Origin: Ferrovibrio terrae_A
GTDB taxonomy: Bacteria > Pseudomonadota > Alphaproteobacteria > Ferrovibrionales > Ferrovibrionaceae
Direction of reading: 5' to 3'
DNA: 64,000 bases
Assembly (NCBI RefSeq): GCF_943372915.1
Contig: NZ_CALSAN010000020.1
Span: forward strand, 13,562 to 77,561
Part shown: one piece after another, positions 25,464-33,967 of the stretch
Layout of the letters: each line of letters begins with the position of its first letter
Numbering within the stretch: position 1 is the stretch's first letter
Program-made: the position numbers and the translations under genes
Notes under the pieces: generated by a model
Told to the model about the DNA's origin: nothing
Databases searched by the model: none
Seen by the model: only the letters and a program-made list of their open reading frames with translations

Positions 25464-26666
25464 TCACCGACAGGCGCTGGCGGCCTCGCGGCGCAGGGCT
25501 TCATACCGCTGCGCCGTGTCATCGGGCACGCTGAGCGATTCCAGAAATTCCAGCAAATCCCCGGTTTCAGCGTCGCTGAGCCGCAGCGGTTTCAGGATCG
25601 CCTCGCCATCGGCATGCAGGCGATCCTCATCAAGATCGGAATAATGCCCGATCACATCGCGCAGGGTGGCCTTGCTGCCGTCATGCATATAGGGCGCGGT
25701 CGCCATCAGGCTGCGCAGGCTGGGCACCTTGAATTCCCCCCAGTTGCGATGCAGCTGCACGACATGACGCACCGGGATGGCGGCGGAGCCGGCCGGATCA
25801 TCGTTATGGCGCCCGAGCAGATTGAAGGGACTGGCCAGCACCTGGGCAATGCCGCCATGACGACCGGGATCCACCCGGCGTGGCTGGCCAGGATCCCTGA
25901 CGAAGAATGGCAGGCCGGTATCATGGAATTCACCGTTGCTGAAATTCGCACCAGTATGGCAGGTGGCGCACTGGCCGCGCCCGATGAACAGCGCCAGACC
26001 GCGCTGCGCCCTGGCCGGATAGCGCGCCATGGCGGCGCGATTATTGGCCGCCAGCGCATCGCGGTAATCGTCAAACGGCGTGCGCGGCGATGCCAGGGTT
26101 TCCTGGAACGCTGCCAGCGCCTTGGCAGCCAGCACCAGCAGGCCTTCGTCATCCAGCATCATCGCGGCCGGATCGGCCTGTCGCGCCAGACAAGCCAGCG
26201 GACGATCCTCGCGCAGCAGCCGTGCGGTTGCGGCCACCGAGCCGCCCATTTCGGTTTCAGCCAGAATGGGGCGAATGGCCGCTGCCCACAGGCTGTCATT
26301 GGCGCCATCCCAACCGAACCAGCGTTGCAGCCAGGCGTTCAAGAGACCCGGCGTGTTGCGGTCGAGCCGATGCAGGCCTTCGCTGCGCGCTTTGGCTTCA
26401 CTCCAGCCATGCTGCGGCTGATGGCAGGACTGGCAGCTGATCGCGCCATTGGCGGAAAGCCGGGTCTCGCCGAACAGCACGGCGCCCAGCCGGATCGCCT
26501 CAGGCCTGCCCGACAGGCGATTGCTGCGATCAGGCGCGACTGCAGGCGGCCAGGGTCCATGGCTGAGGATACGGTCGGTCTGGTCGGCATCGAAGACCGG
26601 TGCCTCCGATGCCTGTGCCGTACCGCACAGGATCAGCAGCAGGCAGCCGGCCACGAACCGCTTCAT
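25464..26666 (-). CDS. MauG/cytochrome c peroxidase-like dihaem protein, exported
   Basis: 400 residues with a signal peptide (1-19). Two haem c sites: CQSCH (C78-H82) and CATCH (C233-H237). The conserved APYMHDGS near residue 345 is a hallmark of bacterial dihaem peroxidases and MauG relatives. It either reduces hydrogen peroxide or oxidises an amino-acid side chain in a partner protein, as MauG does; which one cannot be decided by reading. Its ATG overlaps the stop of the YtkA-like gene by 4 bp, so it is the last gene of a coupled three-gene unit of exported proteins. It converges on the histidine kinase gene with 3 bp between stops. Confidence 0.9.
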   Translation of the reverse strand: MKRFVAGCLLLILCGTAQASEAPVFDADQTDRILSHGPWPPAVAPDRSNRLSGRPEAIRLGAVLFGETRLSANGAISCQSCHQPQHGWSEAKARSEGLHRLDRNTPGLLNAWLQRWFGWDGANDSLWAAAIRPILAETEMGGSVAATARLLREDRPLACLARQADPAAMMLDDEGLLVLAAKALAAFQETLASPRTPFDDYRDALAANNRAAMARYPARAQRGLALFIGRGQCATCHTGANFSNGEFHDTGLPFFVRDPGQPRRVDPGRHGGIAQVLASPFNLLGRHNDDPAGSAAIPVRHVVQLHRNWGEFKVPSLRSLMATAPYMHDGSKATLRDVIGHYSDLDEDRLHADGEAILKPLRLSDAETGDLLEFLESLSVPDDTAQRYEALRREAASACR

Positions 26667-27061
26667 CGGGCGTTGATACGGAAACTCAACCGCTCACGCT
26701 GCGGCGCGCCGGCGAAGTCGAACACGAATTCCCATTCGCCCGACATATGCAGCAGCAGGCCTTCGGCGCGGTAATGCCCCCAGTCCAGCTTGGTGAGTGT
26801 AGGCTTGTAATTCATGCCATGGCGATGGGCCGGCATCGTGGCATCCACCGCCGCAAGACGCGGCAGTTCGGCCATGCGGGCATTGCACAGCCTGATATCG
26901 AGTGCAAAAGGCGCGTTGAGCGGGATCGGTGCCGGCATGGCGAGCACTACGAGGCGGAACTGCGCCCCCTCCACCACCCGCGCCTGCGCCGGCACCTCGC
27001 CGCAGGCCCAGACCGAATGACAGGCCAGCAGCAGCGCCAGAGTGAGGGCAAGCAGACGCAT
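26663..27061 (-). CDS. Small exported YtkA/FixH-like protein
   Basis: 132 residues from ATG 27061 (MRLLALTLALLLACHSVWA is a good signal peptide, probably cleaved after Ala 19; the frame opens at 27178). The mature part is an immunoglobulin-like beta domain with DATMPAHRHGMNYKPTL, the PxHxHGM pattern of YtkA-like proteins, whose His and Met could bind copper. The end (SGEWEFVFDFAG) is also typical. Function unknown; position between an exported amidohydrolase (8-bp gap) and a MauG-like enzyme (4-bp overlap) makes it a candidate partner or substrate of the dihaem protein. Confidence 0.72.
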   Translation of the reverse strand: MRLLALTLALLLACHSVWACGEVPAQARVVEGAQFRLVVLAMPAPIPLNAPFALDIRLCNARMAELPRLAAVDATMPAHRHGMNYKPTLTKLDWGHYRAEGLLLHMSGEWEFVFDFAGAPQRERLSFRINAR

Positions 27062-27069
27062 GACAAATT

Positions 27070-27900
27070 TCAGCGGTCGGCCTTGAAGCCGGTGCGGGCG
27101 AACAGCGCCTCGGCATTGCGCCAGGCGATACGTTCGGCCAGCGGCGCCGGCAGGTCGGCCAGCCAGGCGCGCGACCACTTGGCATGCTCTTCGATATAGT
27201 GCCAGCGCTCCGGCGTGAAGGTATCGGTGCCGACCATGAAGCGGTCTGGGAACTCCTCAAACAGCGCCCGCCAAGCCGGATCGACCTTGCCATTGGAGGC
27301 ATGGTCATTGCGGAAGGCCAGGTCGGCCCACAATGCCGGATAACGTTTCAGCAGGTCGCGCACGCCATCGGGCCGGTCGAAGCCGGAATGGGCCCAGAGG
27401 ATGAGCGCTTGCGGATCTTGCCGGAACAGGCGTTCGACCGCATCGGCATCGCTATGGGCATGCAGGAACAGCTTATGCTGCTTGGCGAGTTGCACCATGC
27501 GGCGCGGCACCGGCAGGTCGGCATCGGCGCCATAGAGGTGGAATTCGCCGATCCCGACATAGCGATACTGCGCCAGCCGGGCTTCCATATGCGTGATGAC
27601 ACTGTCATCACGGAACCAGGTGCTGATCTCACCACGACTGCGATAAGGCCGCAGTTCGGGCACAATAATGTCGGGCGCCGCCTGATAAAGCCGCTGGGTA
27701 CCCTCGTCGCTGGAACTGGAGACCAGAACCTTGCGCAGGTTGGCCTTGCGCAGGATGGCGATGGCCTCCGCCGTGGGCAGGTTGTCCCAGGCATCGTGGC
27801 TGTAATGCACATGGGCATCGATCAGCGGCAGCATGACAGGCTGGGCCGCGGCAGGCAGCGCCGCCCCGAGCAGAATTGCAAATATGCCGTATCGAATCAT
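27070..27900 (-). CDS. Exported amidohydrolase (TIM-barrel metal-dependent hydrolase)
   Basis: 276 residues. A signal peptide (1-19, ILLGAALPAAAQ) precedes an amidohydrolase barrel: LIDAHVHYSH gives the HxH metal pair, GIGEFHLYG, LFLHAHSDA and ILWAHSGF supply further metal-site His, and MVGTDTF the Asp. This resembles the amidohydrolase_2 (decarboxylase/lactonase) branch. Substrate unknown; periplasmic location is unusual for the family. It is the first gene of the three-gene exported cassette. Confidence 0.83.
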   Translation of the reverse strand: MIRYGIFAILLGAALPAAAQPVMLPLIDAHVHYSHDAWDNLPTAEAIAILRKANLRKVLVSSSSDEGTQRLYQAAPDIIVPELRPYRSRGEISTWFRDDSVITHMEARLAQYRYVGIGEFHLYGADADLPVPRRMVQLAKQHKLFLHAHSDADAVERLFRQDPQALILWAHSGFDRPDGVRDLLKRYPALWADLAFRNDHASNGKVDPAWRALFEEFPDRFMVGTDTFTPERWHYIEEHAKWSRAWLADLPAPLAERIAWRNAEALFARTGFKADR

Positions 27901-27970
27901 GGTCAGCTCCGTTTACGCGGATTTTACGTCAGAAAACCGTCGGCGCCATGGTCACAATCCCGATAGCAGG

Positions 27971-28003
27971 CAAAGAAACGGCCCCGCAGTCGCCTGCGGG
28001 GCC
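27971..28003 (-). terminator. Terminator of the branched-chain-type ABC/MetE-like operon
   Basis: GGCCCCGCAG (27980-27989) and CTGCGGGGCC (27994-28003) form a perfect 10-bp stem with a 4-nt loop. Read leftward it is followed by GTTTCTTTG. It lies 25 bp after the stop of the MetE-like gene. Confidence 0.75.
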
Positions 28004-28028
28004 GCCAGATACCATATGTAACCCGGTC

Positions 28029-29141
28029 TCAGGCCTTGCCCCAGACCTCTTCGGCAATTTCGACGATCATACGCAGTTTGGCCCACTGTTCTTCTTCAGC
28101 CAGCACGTTGCCCTCCTCGGTGGAAGCAAAGCCGCATTGCGGGCTGAGGCAGAGCTGGTTGAGATCGGCGAATTTCGCCGCCTGCTCGAGCCGGCGCTTG
28201 ATGTTGTCCTTCGATTCCAGCTGGCCGGTCTTGGAGGTGACCAGACCGAGGATGACGGTCTTGTTGCCCTTGGGCAGGTGGCGCAGCGGTTCGAAACCGC
28301 CCGAACGCTCGTTGTCATACTCCATGAAATAGCCGTCGACCTTGATGGTATCGAGCAGCGTCTTGGCGACCGGTTCGTAGCCGCCCTTGGAAATGAACGT
28401 GGAGCGGAAATTGCCGCGGCACAGATGCATGGAAATCACCATGTCGCTGGGCCGGTCGGCAATCGCGGTGTTGATCATCTCGGCATACTTCTCCGGCAGG
28501 CTGTCCGGATCATCGCCACGCTGGCGCGACAGCTCACGCTGTTCAGGATCGCAGAGATAGGCCAGATTGGTCTCGTCCAGCTGCAGATAGCGGCAACCGG
28601 CATTGGCGAAATCCTGCACGGCCTTTTTGTAGGCCTGGCCGAGATCGTGGAAGAAATCGTCGAGATTGGGGTAGATGTCCTTCGGAATCGCGTTCCGGCC
28701 GCTGCGGAAATGCAGCACGCTGGGCGACGGGATGGTCATCTTCGGGGTTTCCTTGGTGTGCGCCTTCAGGAACCTGAAGTGATCGACCATCGGATGGCCC
28801 GAATAGCCGATCTTGCCCTTGACCTTGACGCCTTCGGCGCGCGTCTGCACGCCGGAGAACTGGATGCCCTGTTCGGCATGGGTGTAATACTCGACGCCAT
28901 CCAGGAAACCGAGGAAGTCGAAATGCCACCAGCTACGGCGAAACTCGCCGTCGGTGATGCTCTTAAGCCCCACCTCTTCCTGCTGCTTGATGACTTTCTT
29001 GATTGCCTCGTCTTCCACCGCCTTCAGCCTGGCAGCGTCGATCTTGCCGTCTTTTTTCTGGGCCCGGGCTTCCTTCAGAATCTGGGGACGCAGCAGGCTG
29101 CCGACATGGTCGGCGCGGAATGGTGGTTTGTTGCGTTGCAT
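28029..29141 (-). CDS. MetE-like (cobalamin-independent methionine synthase II family) methyltransferase
   Basis: 370 residues, equivalent to the C-terminal catalytic barrel of MetE (like B. subtilis YxjG/YxjH and epoxyalkane:CoM transferase), without the MetE N-terminal half. It opens with RADHVGSLLRP and has TDGEFRRSWW, the zinc-ligand region ISMHLCRGN, and a C-terminal Cys in LSPQCGFAST. These stand-alone barrels transfer a methyl group, or open an activated substrate, with a zinc-bound thiol. The usual product name is a homocysteine methyltransferase, but the substrate is unproven. It is the last gene of the LivHMGF operon (29-bp gap), hinting that the importer brings in its substrate. 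Confidence 0.85.
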   Translation of the reverse strand: MQRNKPPFRADHVGSLLRPQILKEARAQKKDGKIDAARLKAVEDEAIKKVIKQQEEVGLKSITDGEFRRSWWHFDFLGFLDGVEYYTHAEQGIQFSGVQTRAEGVKVKGKIGYSGHPMVDHFRFLKAHTKETPKMTIPSPSVLHFRSGRNAIPKDIYPNLDDFFHDLGQAYKKAVQDFANAGCRYLQLDETNLAYLCDPEQRELSRQRGDDPDSLPEKYAEMINTAIADRPSDMVISMHLCRGNFRSTFISKGGYEPVAKTLLDTIKVDGYFMEYDNERSGGFEPLRHLPKGNKTVILGLVTSKTGQLESKDNIKRRLEQAAKFADLNQLCLSPQCGFASTEEGNVLAEEEQWAKLRMIVEIAEEVWGKA

Positions 29142-29170
29142 CGGTTTCTCTCCCTCACTTTTGATGAAAA

Positions 29171-29884
29171 TCAGTGTGCGCTATCGGAAACGGCGAGCCA
29201 AGCCTCCAGCTTCGACGGATCGTCGCGCAGATCGGCGCTTTTCGCGGTATGCACGATACGACCACGTTCCAGCACCACCACCTGGTCGGTGATCGGCAGC
29301 AGCTTGCGGGCATTCTGCTCGACGATGATGGCTGACAGCCCCTCTTCCCGGGTGATGCGACGGATCGCCGCCAGCAGCTCCTCGACAATGATTGGCGCCA
29401 GACCTTCCAGCGGCTCGTCCAGCAGGATCAGCTTCGGATTCAGCATCAGGGCGCGGCCCACGGCCAGCATCTGCTGCTCGCCGCCCGACAGCTGGTTGCC
29501 CATGTTGCGGCGACGCTCGGCCAGCCGTGGAAACATCTCGAAGACCTGCTGCACGCCCCAGCGACCGGGTTGCGCGACGGCGGTGAGGTTTTCCTCCACC
29601 GTCAGGGATTTAAAGACATTGCGCTCCTGCGGCACCCAGCCGATGCCGGCGGTGGCGCGTCGGTCGGAGCGATAGCCAGTGATATCGGTGCCGTTGAGGC
29701 CGATCCGGCCGCCGCGATAGCGGGTGGCGCCGATCAGGGTGTTGATCAGCGTGGTCTTGCCCGCGCCGTTGCGCCCCAGCAGGGCGAGCGAGTCGCCGGC
29801 CGCCAGGGTGAAGCTGACGCCTTCCAGCACGATGGCCTCGCCATAGCCGGCGCGCAGATTCTCGACCGTGAGAAGCTCAGACAT
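29171..29884 (-). CDS. livF: ABC transporter ATP-binding protein LivF-type
   Basis: 237 residues. Walker A GRNGAGKTT, signature LSGGEQQML, Walker B LILLDEPLEGLAP and the H-loop-equivalent IIVEQNAR are all present; the closing AWLAVSDSAH is typical of LivF. It is one of two ATPases powering a branched-chain amino-acid-type (HAAT) importer. Start ATG 29884 lies inside livG (8-bp overlap). Confidence 0.93.
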   Translation of the reverse strand: MSELLTVENLRAGYGEAIVLEGVSFTLAAGDSLALLGRNGAGKTTLINTLIGATRYRGGRIGLNGTDITGYRSDRRATAGIGWVPQERNVFKSLTVEENLTAVAQPGRWGVQQVFEMFPRLAERRRNMGNQLSGGEQQMLAVGRALMLNPKLILLDEPLEGLAPIIVEELLAAIRRITREEGLSAIIVEQNARKLLPITDQVVVLERGRIVHTAKSADLRDDPSKLEAWLAVSDSAH

Positions 29885-30632
29885 CGACCACTTCCTCGCC
29901 GAGATAGACTTTCTTCACCCGTGGGTCGCGCGCGATGTCCGCCGCCGGGCCTTCAACAAAGAGGCCACCATTGACCAGCACCGAGATGGTCTTGGCAAAG
30001 CGGAATACCAGCTGCATGTCATGCTCGATCAGCACCAGGGTGACCGATGCCGGCAGGGCCGCGATGACATCGAGAATCTGGTGCCGTTCGGTTTCCGGCA
30101 CACCGGCGGCCGGCTCGTCCAGCAGCAGCACGGCCGGTTTGCCGGCAAGTGCCACGGCGATTTCCAGCAGGCGCTGCTTGCCATAGGCGATGGTAGCAGT
30201 GCGCTGGTCGCGCACGTCGATCAGGCCGAGCTGCAGCAGTAGCGCCTCGGCCTCGTCGACCAGATCCTTGCGGCCGCCGATCGGGCGCCACCAGCCGGTG
30301 GCTGCATCCTCGCGCTGGGCAATCGCCAGCACGATGGTCTGCAGCGGCGTGAGATCGGGAAACAGCTGGTTGATCTGGAAGGTGCGCGCCAGGCCGAGCT
30401 TGACCCGCTTGTAAGACGGCAGGCCGGTGATGTCGGCGCCCTGCAGCAGGATGCGCCCCGAGGTGGGCTGCAGCACACCGGTCAGCAGGTTGACCAGCGT
30501 GGTCTTGCCCGCCCCATTGGGCCCGATCAGCGCATGCCGTGCTCCGGCCGGCAAGCTGAAGCTCACATCATTGGTGGCGATCAGGCCGCCGAAGGCCTTG
30601 CACAGATTCCGGGTTTCGAGAACCGCGGTCAC
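29877..30632 (-). CDS. livG: ABC transporter ATP-binding protein LivG-type
   Basis: 251 residues. Walker A GPNGAGKTT, the LivG-type segment FQINQLFPDLTPLQTIV, a degenerate signature region (TATIAYGKQRLLEIAVAL) as usual in LivG, Walker B VLLLDEPAAGVP and the switch His in LIEHDMQLVF. Works with LivF on the LivHM membrane pair. Overlaps livM by 4 bp and livF by 8 bp. Confidence 0.93.
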   Translation of the reverse strand: MTAVLETRNLCKAFGGLIATNDVSFSLPAGARHALIGPNGAGKTTLVNLLTGVLQPTSGRILLQGADITGLPSYKRVKLGLARTFQINQLFPDLTPLQTIVLAIAQREDAATGWWRPIGGRKDLVDEAEALLLQLGLIDVRDQRTATIAYGKQRLLEIAVALAGKPAVLLLDEPAAGVPETERHQILDVIAALPASVTLVLIEHDMQLVFRFAKTISVLVNGGLFVEGPAADIARDPRVKKVYLGEEVVDV

Positions 30633-31654
30633 TGTGCACCGCCTGTCTTGAAGCGGCGCGCCAGCCAGTCGCGACCGGTCTGATAGAATCCGATCAACCC
30701 GCCACGGCCGAACAGCACGGTGAGCACCAGCACCAGGCCGACCCAGAACAGCCAGTATTGCGGCGTGATGGCTGCCAGCCAGTCATACATGATCTTGAAG
30801 GCGATGGCGCCGATGACCGCGCCCCACAGCTGGCCGCTGCCGCCCAGCACCAGCACCAGCATCACATCGGCAGAGCGATGGAATTCCAGCACATCGAGCG
30901 AGACGAATTGCGTGGTCTGCGCCAGCAGGGCACCGGCGATGCCGGCATAGGCCGCAGCAATAGTATAGATAGTCACCAGCCGCAGATCGGTCGGGATTCC
31001 CATGGCGCCGGTGCGCAGGGCATTGCCCTTGATCGCGCGCAGCAGCAGGCCGTATGGCGAATTGACCAGGCGGCGCGCGATGTAGAACAGGATGAAGAGC
31101 ACCGCGAGGCTGTAGGCATAGGCGGTCTTGCCGAAGATATCGAATTCGAACAGGCCCAGCACCGGCCCTATGGTCACACCGGTGAGGCCATCGGCGCCGC
31201 CGGTGATGTTACTGAATTTGTTGGCCAGCTCGCGCAGGATCAGCGCCACGCCCAGCGTCACCATCAGCTTGGTCAGATCACTGCCGCGCAACACTAGGAA
31301 ACTGGTGACGAAGCCGAGCAGGGCCGCAACCGCGCCAGAAATCAGCAAACCCGTGATCGGGTCGTGCAGACCGTGCTTGCCCAGCAGGCCGGCGACATAG
31401 GCACCAAGGCCGAAGAAGGCCGCATGGCCGAGCGAGACAATCCCGGCATAGCCGAGGATGAGGTCGAGCGAGAGCGCAAACAGCGCCAGGATGGCGATCT
31501 CGTTGAGCAGCAGAACCTTGCTGGGTGCTAGCCAGAACAGCGACAGGGCAACCAGCCAGAACAGAATTTCCAGCGGGCGCCAGCGCGCCGGCGCCAGCAA
31601 TGTGCCGCTGGCGGTGCTGGTGTCGGGTTTGAAATAGGCGAGAAAAGCAGACAT
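30629..31654 (-). CDS. livM: ABC transporter permease LivM-type
   Basis: 341 residues from ATG 31654, which has TGAGG 8 bp ahead; an ATG at 31675 overlaps livH. About ten hydrophobic helices with the family stretches GYAGIVSLGHAAFFGLGAYV and LLLRAIKGNALRTGAMGI, and GGSGQLWGAVIGA near the end. Forms the channel with LivH. Confidence 0.92.
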   Translation of the reverse strand: MSAFLAYFKPDTSTASGTLLAPARWRPLEILFWLVALSLFWLAPSKVLLLNEIAILALFALSLDLILGYAGIVSLGHAAFFGLGAYVAGLLGKHGLHDPITGLLISGAVAALLGFVTSFLVLRGSDLTKLMVTLGVALILRELANKFSNITGGADGLTGVTIGPVLGLFEFDIFGKTAYAYSLAVLFILFYIARRLVNSPYGLLLRAIKGNALRTGAMGIPTDLRLVTIYTIAAAYAGIAGALLAQTTQFVSLDVLEFHRSADVMLVLVLGGSGQLWGAVIGAIAFKIMYDWLAAITPQYWLFWVGLVLVLTVLFGRGGLIGFYQTGRDWLARRFKTGGAQ

Positions 31655-31664
31655 TGCAAAAACC

Positions 31665-32525
31665 TCAGCGCGCATTGACGCGGCCGAACAGGCCTTGCGG
31701 TCGCACGATCAGCACCACCACCATGATCGTGTAGATGATGAAGCTGCCGACCGTGGGTACATAATATTTACCGGCCACATCGGCCATGCCGAGCAGGATC
31801 GAAGCCAGGAATGGACCGGCCAGTGTAGTGGTGCCGCCGACGCTGATCACCACCAGGAAGTAGATCATGAACTTGAGCGGAAACGTGGGGTCCATGCCGA
31901 GGATTTCCGCGCCGAGCACACCCCCCAGGCCGGCCAGGCCCGAGCCGAAGGCAAAGGTGAAGGTAAAGATCAGGTTGACGTTGATGCCCAGGCCGCGGGC
32001 GACGCGGGCATCATCGACGGCGGCGCGCAGCTGACTACCGAAGCGGGTCTTGCTCAGGATCAGCTGCAGCACCAGGGCCAGCACCAAGCAGATGGCGATG
32101 ACGAACAGGCGATAGATGCCGATGCTGACACCGAGCACATCGACGCGCCCCTGCAGCGACGGTGGCAGGGTGATCAACTGCTGCTGGGCGCCCATGAAAT
32201 AGTCGATCGCGGATACCGCCATGAAGACAAGGCCGATCGAGAACAGCACCTGGTCGAGATGGCTCTTGGTATAGAGCCGGGCATAGAGGGTGCGTTCGAG
32301 AAAACCGCCCAGCACGGCAGATGCAAGAAACCCGGCAGGCAGGCAAAGATAGAAGGAAACCCCAAAACGATTCATCAGCACGACGGTGAGGTAACCGCCG
32401 GCCATGGCGAAAGCGCCATGGGCCAGATTGATGAAGTTCATCAGGCCAAGCGTCACCGACAGGCCACAGGCCAGCACGAACAGCACCATGCCATAGGCAA
32501 AGCCATCAAAAAAAATGGTCAGCAC
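31665..32525 (-). CDS. livH: ABC transporter permease LivH-type
   Basis: 286 residues, eight or so helices. Family stretches: GLMNFINLAHGAFAMAGGYL near the start, RAAVDDARVARGLGINVNL, and SVGGTTTLAGPFLASILLG. Inner-membrane partner of LivM. The gene begins 92 bp after the receptor stop, and that spacer holds an 11-bp-stem hairpin. Confidence 0.93.
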   Translation of the reverse strand: MLTIFFDGFAYGMVLFVLACGLSVTLGLMNFINLAHGAFAMAGGYLTVVLMNRFGVSFYLCLPAGFLASAVLGGFLERTLYARLYTKSHLDQVLFSIGLVFMAVSAIDYFMGAQQQLITLPPSLQGRVDVLGVSIGIYRLFVIAICLVLALVLQLILSKTRFGSQLRAAVDDARVARGLGINVNLIFTFTFAFGSGLAGLGGVLGAEILGMDPTFPLKFMIYFLVVISVGGTTTLAGPFLASILLGMADVAGKYYVPTVGSFIIYTIMVVVLIVRPQGLFGRVNAR

Positions 32526-32568
32526 GAAACTCTCATACCTGGCTGTCTATCCGCGATCAGTGTCGAAA

Positions 32569-32596
32569 ACGGCCGGCGGTGTTTGCCGCCGGCCGT
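32569..32596 (-). promoter_or_regulatory. Intercistronic stem-loop between receptor and livH
   Basis: ACGGCCGGCGG (32569-32579) pairs perfectly with CCGCCGGCCGT (32586-32596), 6-nt loop. Read leftward it is followed by TTTTC, so it could terminate part of the transcripts after the receptor gene, or protect the receptor mRNA. Its place inside the operon favours attenuation over complete termination. Confidence 0.7.
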
Positions 32597-32617
32597 CATG
32601 TTGCACGATTGTCGGCT

Positions 32618-33793
32618 TTACTTCTTCGCCGCCTTTACCGGATCCTTGACCTTCTCAACGGTGGCGAATTCGACATTGAACAACTCGCCATTCACCTTCT
32701 CGACCTTGCGGATGAAGACATTCTGCACAATGTCGCGGGTTTCCGGATCGATCATGACCGGACCGCGCGGGCTGGTCCAGCTCTGCCCCTTCATGGCTTC
32801 CAACAGCTTGGTGCCGTCGGCATCGCCATTGGTCTTCTTGAGTGCCTGATAGATCAGGCTCATGCCATCCCAGCCGCCAACACCATGAAAATTCGGCCGC
32901 ATGTTATTGGACTTCTTGAAGGCTTCAACCAGGGCCTTGTTCTCCGGCGAGTTATGTGCCGCCGAATAATGATGTGACGACACCACGCCGAGCGCCACGT
33001 CGCCCATGGCATTGAGGATATCGTCATCCAGCACATCGCCGGTGGCGATCAGCCGGATACCATCCTTGGCCAGGTCGCGTTCGGCGAACTGCTTCATCAC
33101 GGCCGAACCGGCGCCCGAAGGCACGAAGACGAACAGCGCATCAGGTTTTGCATCCTTGGCGCGCTGCAGGAACGGCGCGAATTCTGGATTCTGCAGCGGC
33201 ACGCGCAGCTCGGCCAGCACCTCGCCGCCCCCTTTCACGAAGACTTCCTTGAAGGCCCTTTCAGCGTCATGGCCGGGGCCGTAATCGGTCACCAGGGTAA
33301 CAACCTTCTTGATCCCATTCTTCGGCGCCCATTCCGCCAGCGGCGCGGTGACCTGCGGGAGGGTGAAGCCGGTGCGCACGATATAAGGCGACTGTTCGGT
33401 AATGATCGAGGTGGCGGCTGCCATCACGATCATGGGCACCTTGGCCTGGGTGGCCATCGGCGCGGTGGCCAGCGCCAGCGGGGTGAGGCCGAAGCCGGCC
33501 AGCACGCTGACCTTCTCGTTGACCACCAGCTCCTGGGCGATGCGCTTGGTGACATCGGCAACGCCGGTGTCGTCCTTGACGATCAGCTCCACCCTCTTGC
33601 CGGCCACCATGTTGCCGTTCTGCGCCATGTAGAGTTTCGCCATGCCTTCGATCTGGCGACCGGTGGAGGCGAAGGGACCGGTCATCGGCAGGATCAGGCC
33701 GATCTTGACGGTCTGCTGCGCATAGGCGCCGGCCGAGGCGACGAGGCCCAAGCTGGTCACTGCTATGGCTGCAAGAAGATGTCTGCGGTTCAT
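32618..33793 (-). CDS. Branched-chain amino-acid-type ABC transporter substrate-binding protein
   Basis: 391 residues from ATG 33793 (GGAGG ahead; the frame opens at 33865). Signal peptide MNRRHLLAAIAVTSLGLVAS with cleavage near AYA-Q (about residue 25). Type I periplasmic receptor: VKIGLILPMTGPFASTGRQ at the start, GFGLTPLALA, VVTLVTDYGPGHDAERAF, YSAAHNSPEN. The ligand may be an amino acid or an aromatic or methylated compound; the MetE-like gene at the operon end suggests the latter but does not prove it. First gene of a six-gene unit. Confidence 0.9.
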   Translation of the reverse strand: MNRRHLLAAIAVTSLGLVASAGAYAQQTVKIGLILPMTGPFASTGRQIEGMAKLYMAQNGNMVAGKRVELIVKDDTGVADVTKRIAQELVVNEKVSVLAGFGLTPLALATAPMATQAKVPMIVMAAATSIITEQSPYIVRTGFTLPQVTAPLAEWAPKNGIKKVVTLVTDYGPGHDAERAFKEVFVKGGGEVLAELRVPLQNPEFAPFLQRAKDAKPDALFVFVPSGAGSAVMKQFAERDLAKDGIRLIATGDVLDDDILNAMGDVALGVVSSHHYSAAHNSPENKALVEAFKKSNNMRPNFHGVGGWDGMSLIYQALKKTNGDADGTKLLEAMKGQSWTSPRGPVMIDPETRDIVQNVFIRKVEKVNGELFNVEFATVEKVKDPVKAAKK

Positions 33794-33967
33794 GTGGTCG
33801 TTCCTCCGTTTTGATTTTTTATATGTCTCGTTCGCTATTCGCACACGAGTACATCTATCCAACACCAGTTCCGGACTTTGGCGAAACCGCCAAAAGATGC
33901 AAGGGGAATCTATAATGACTTTAATCTGTGGAATTGATGAGCGGCGTGCATCTGATCGCCGCCTCCC

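Noticed and set aside
27876..29675. Open frame of 599 codons on the + strand
   Set aside because: Antisense to the MetE-like and livF genes, whose proteins have clear motifs; the + strand product has none.
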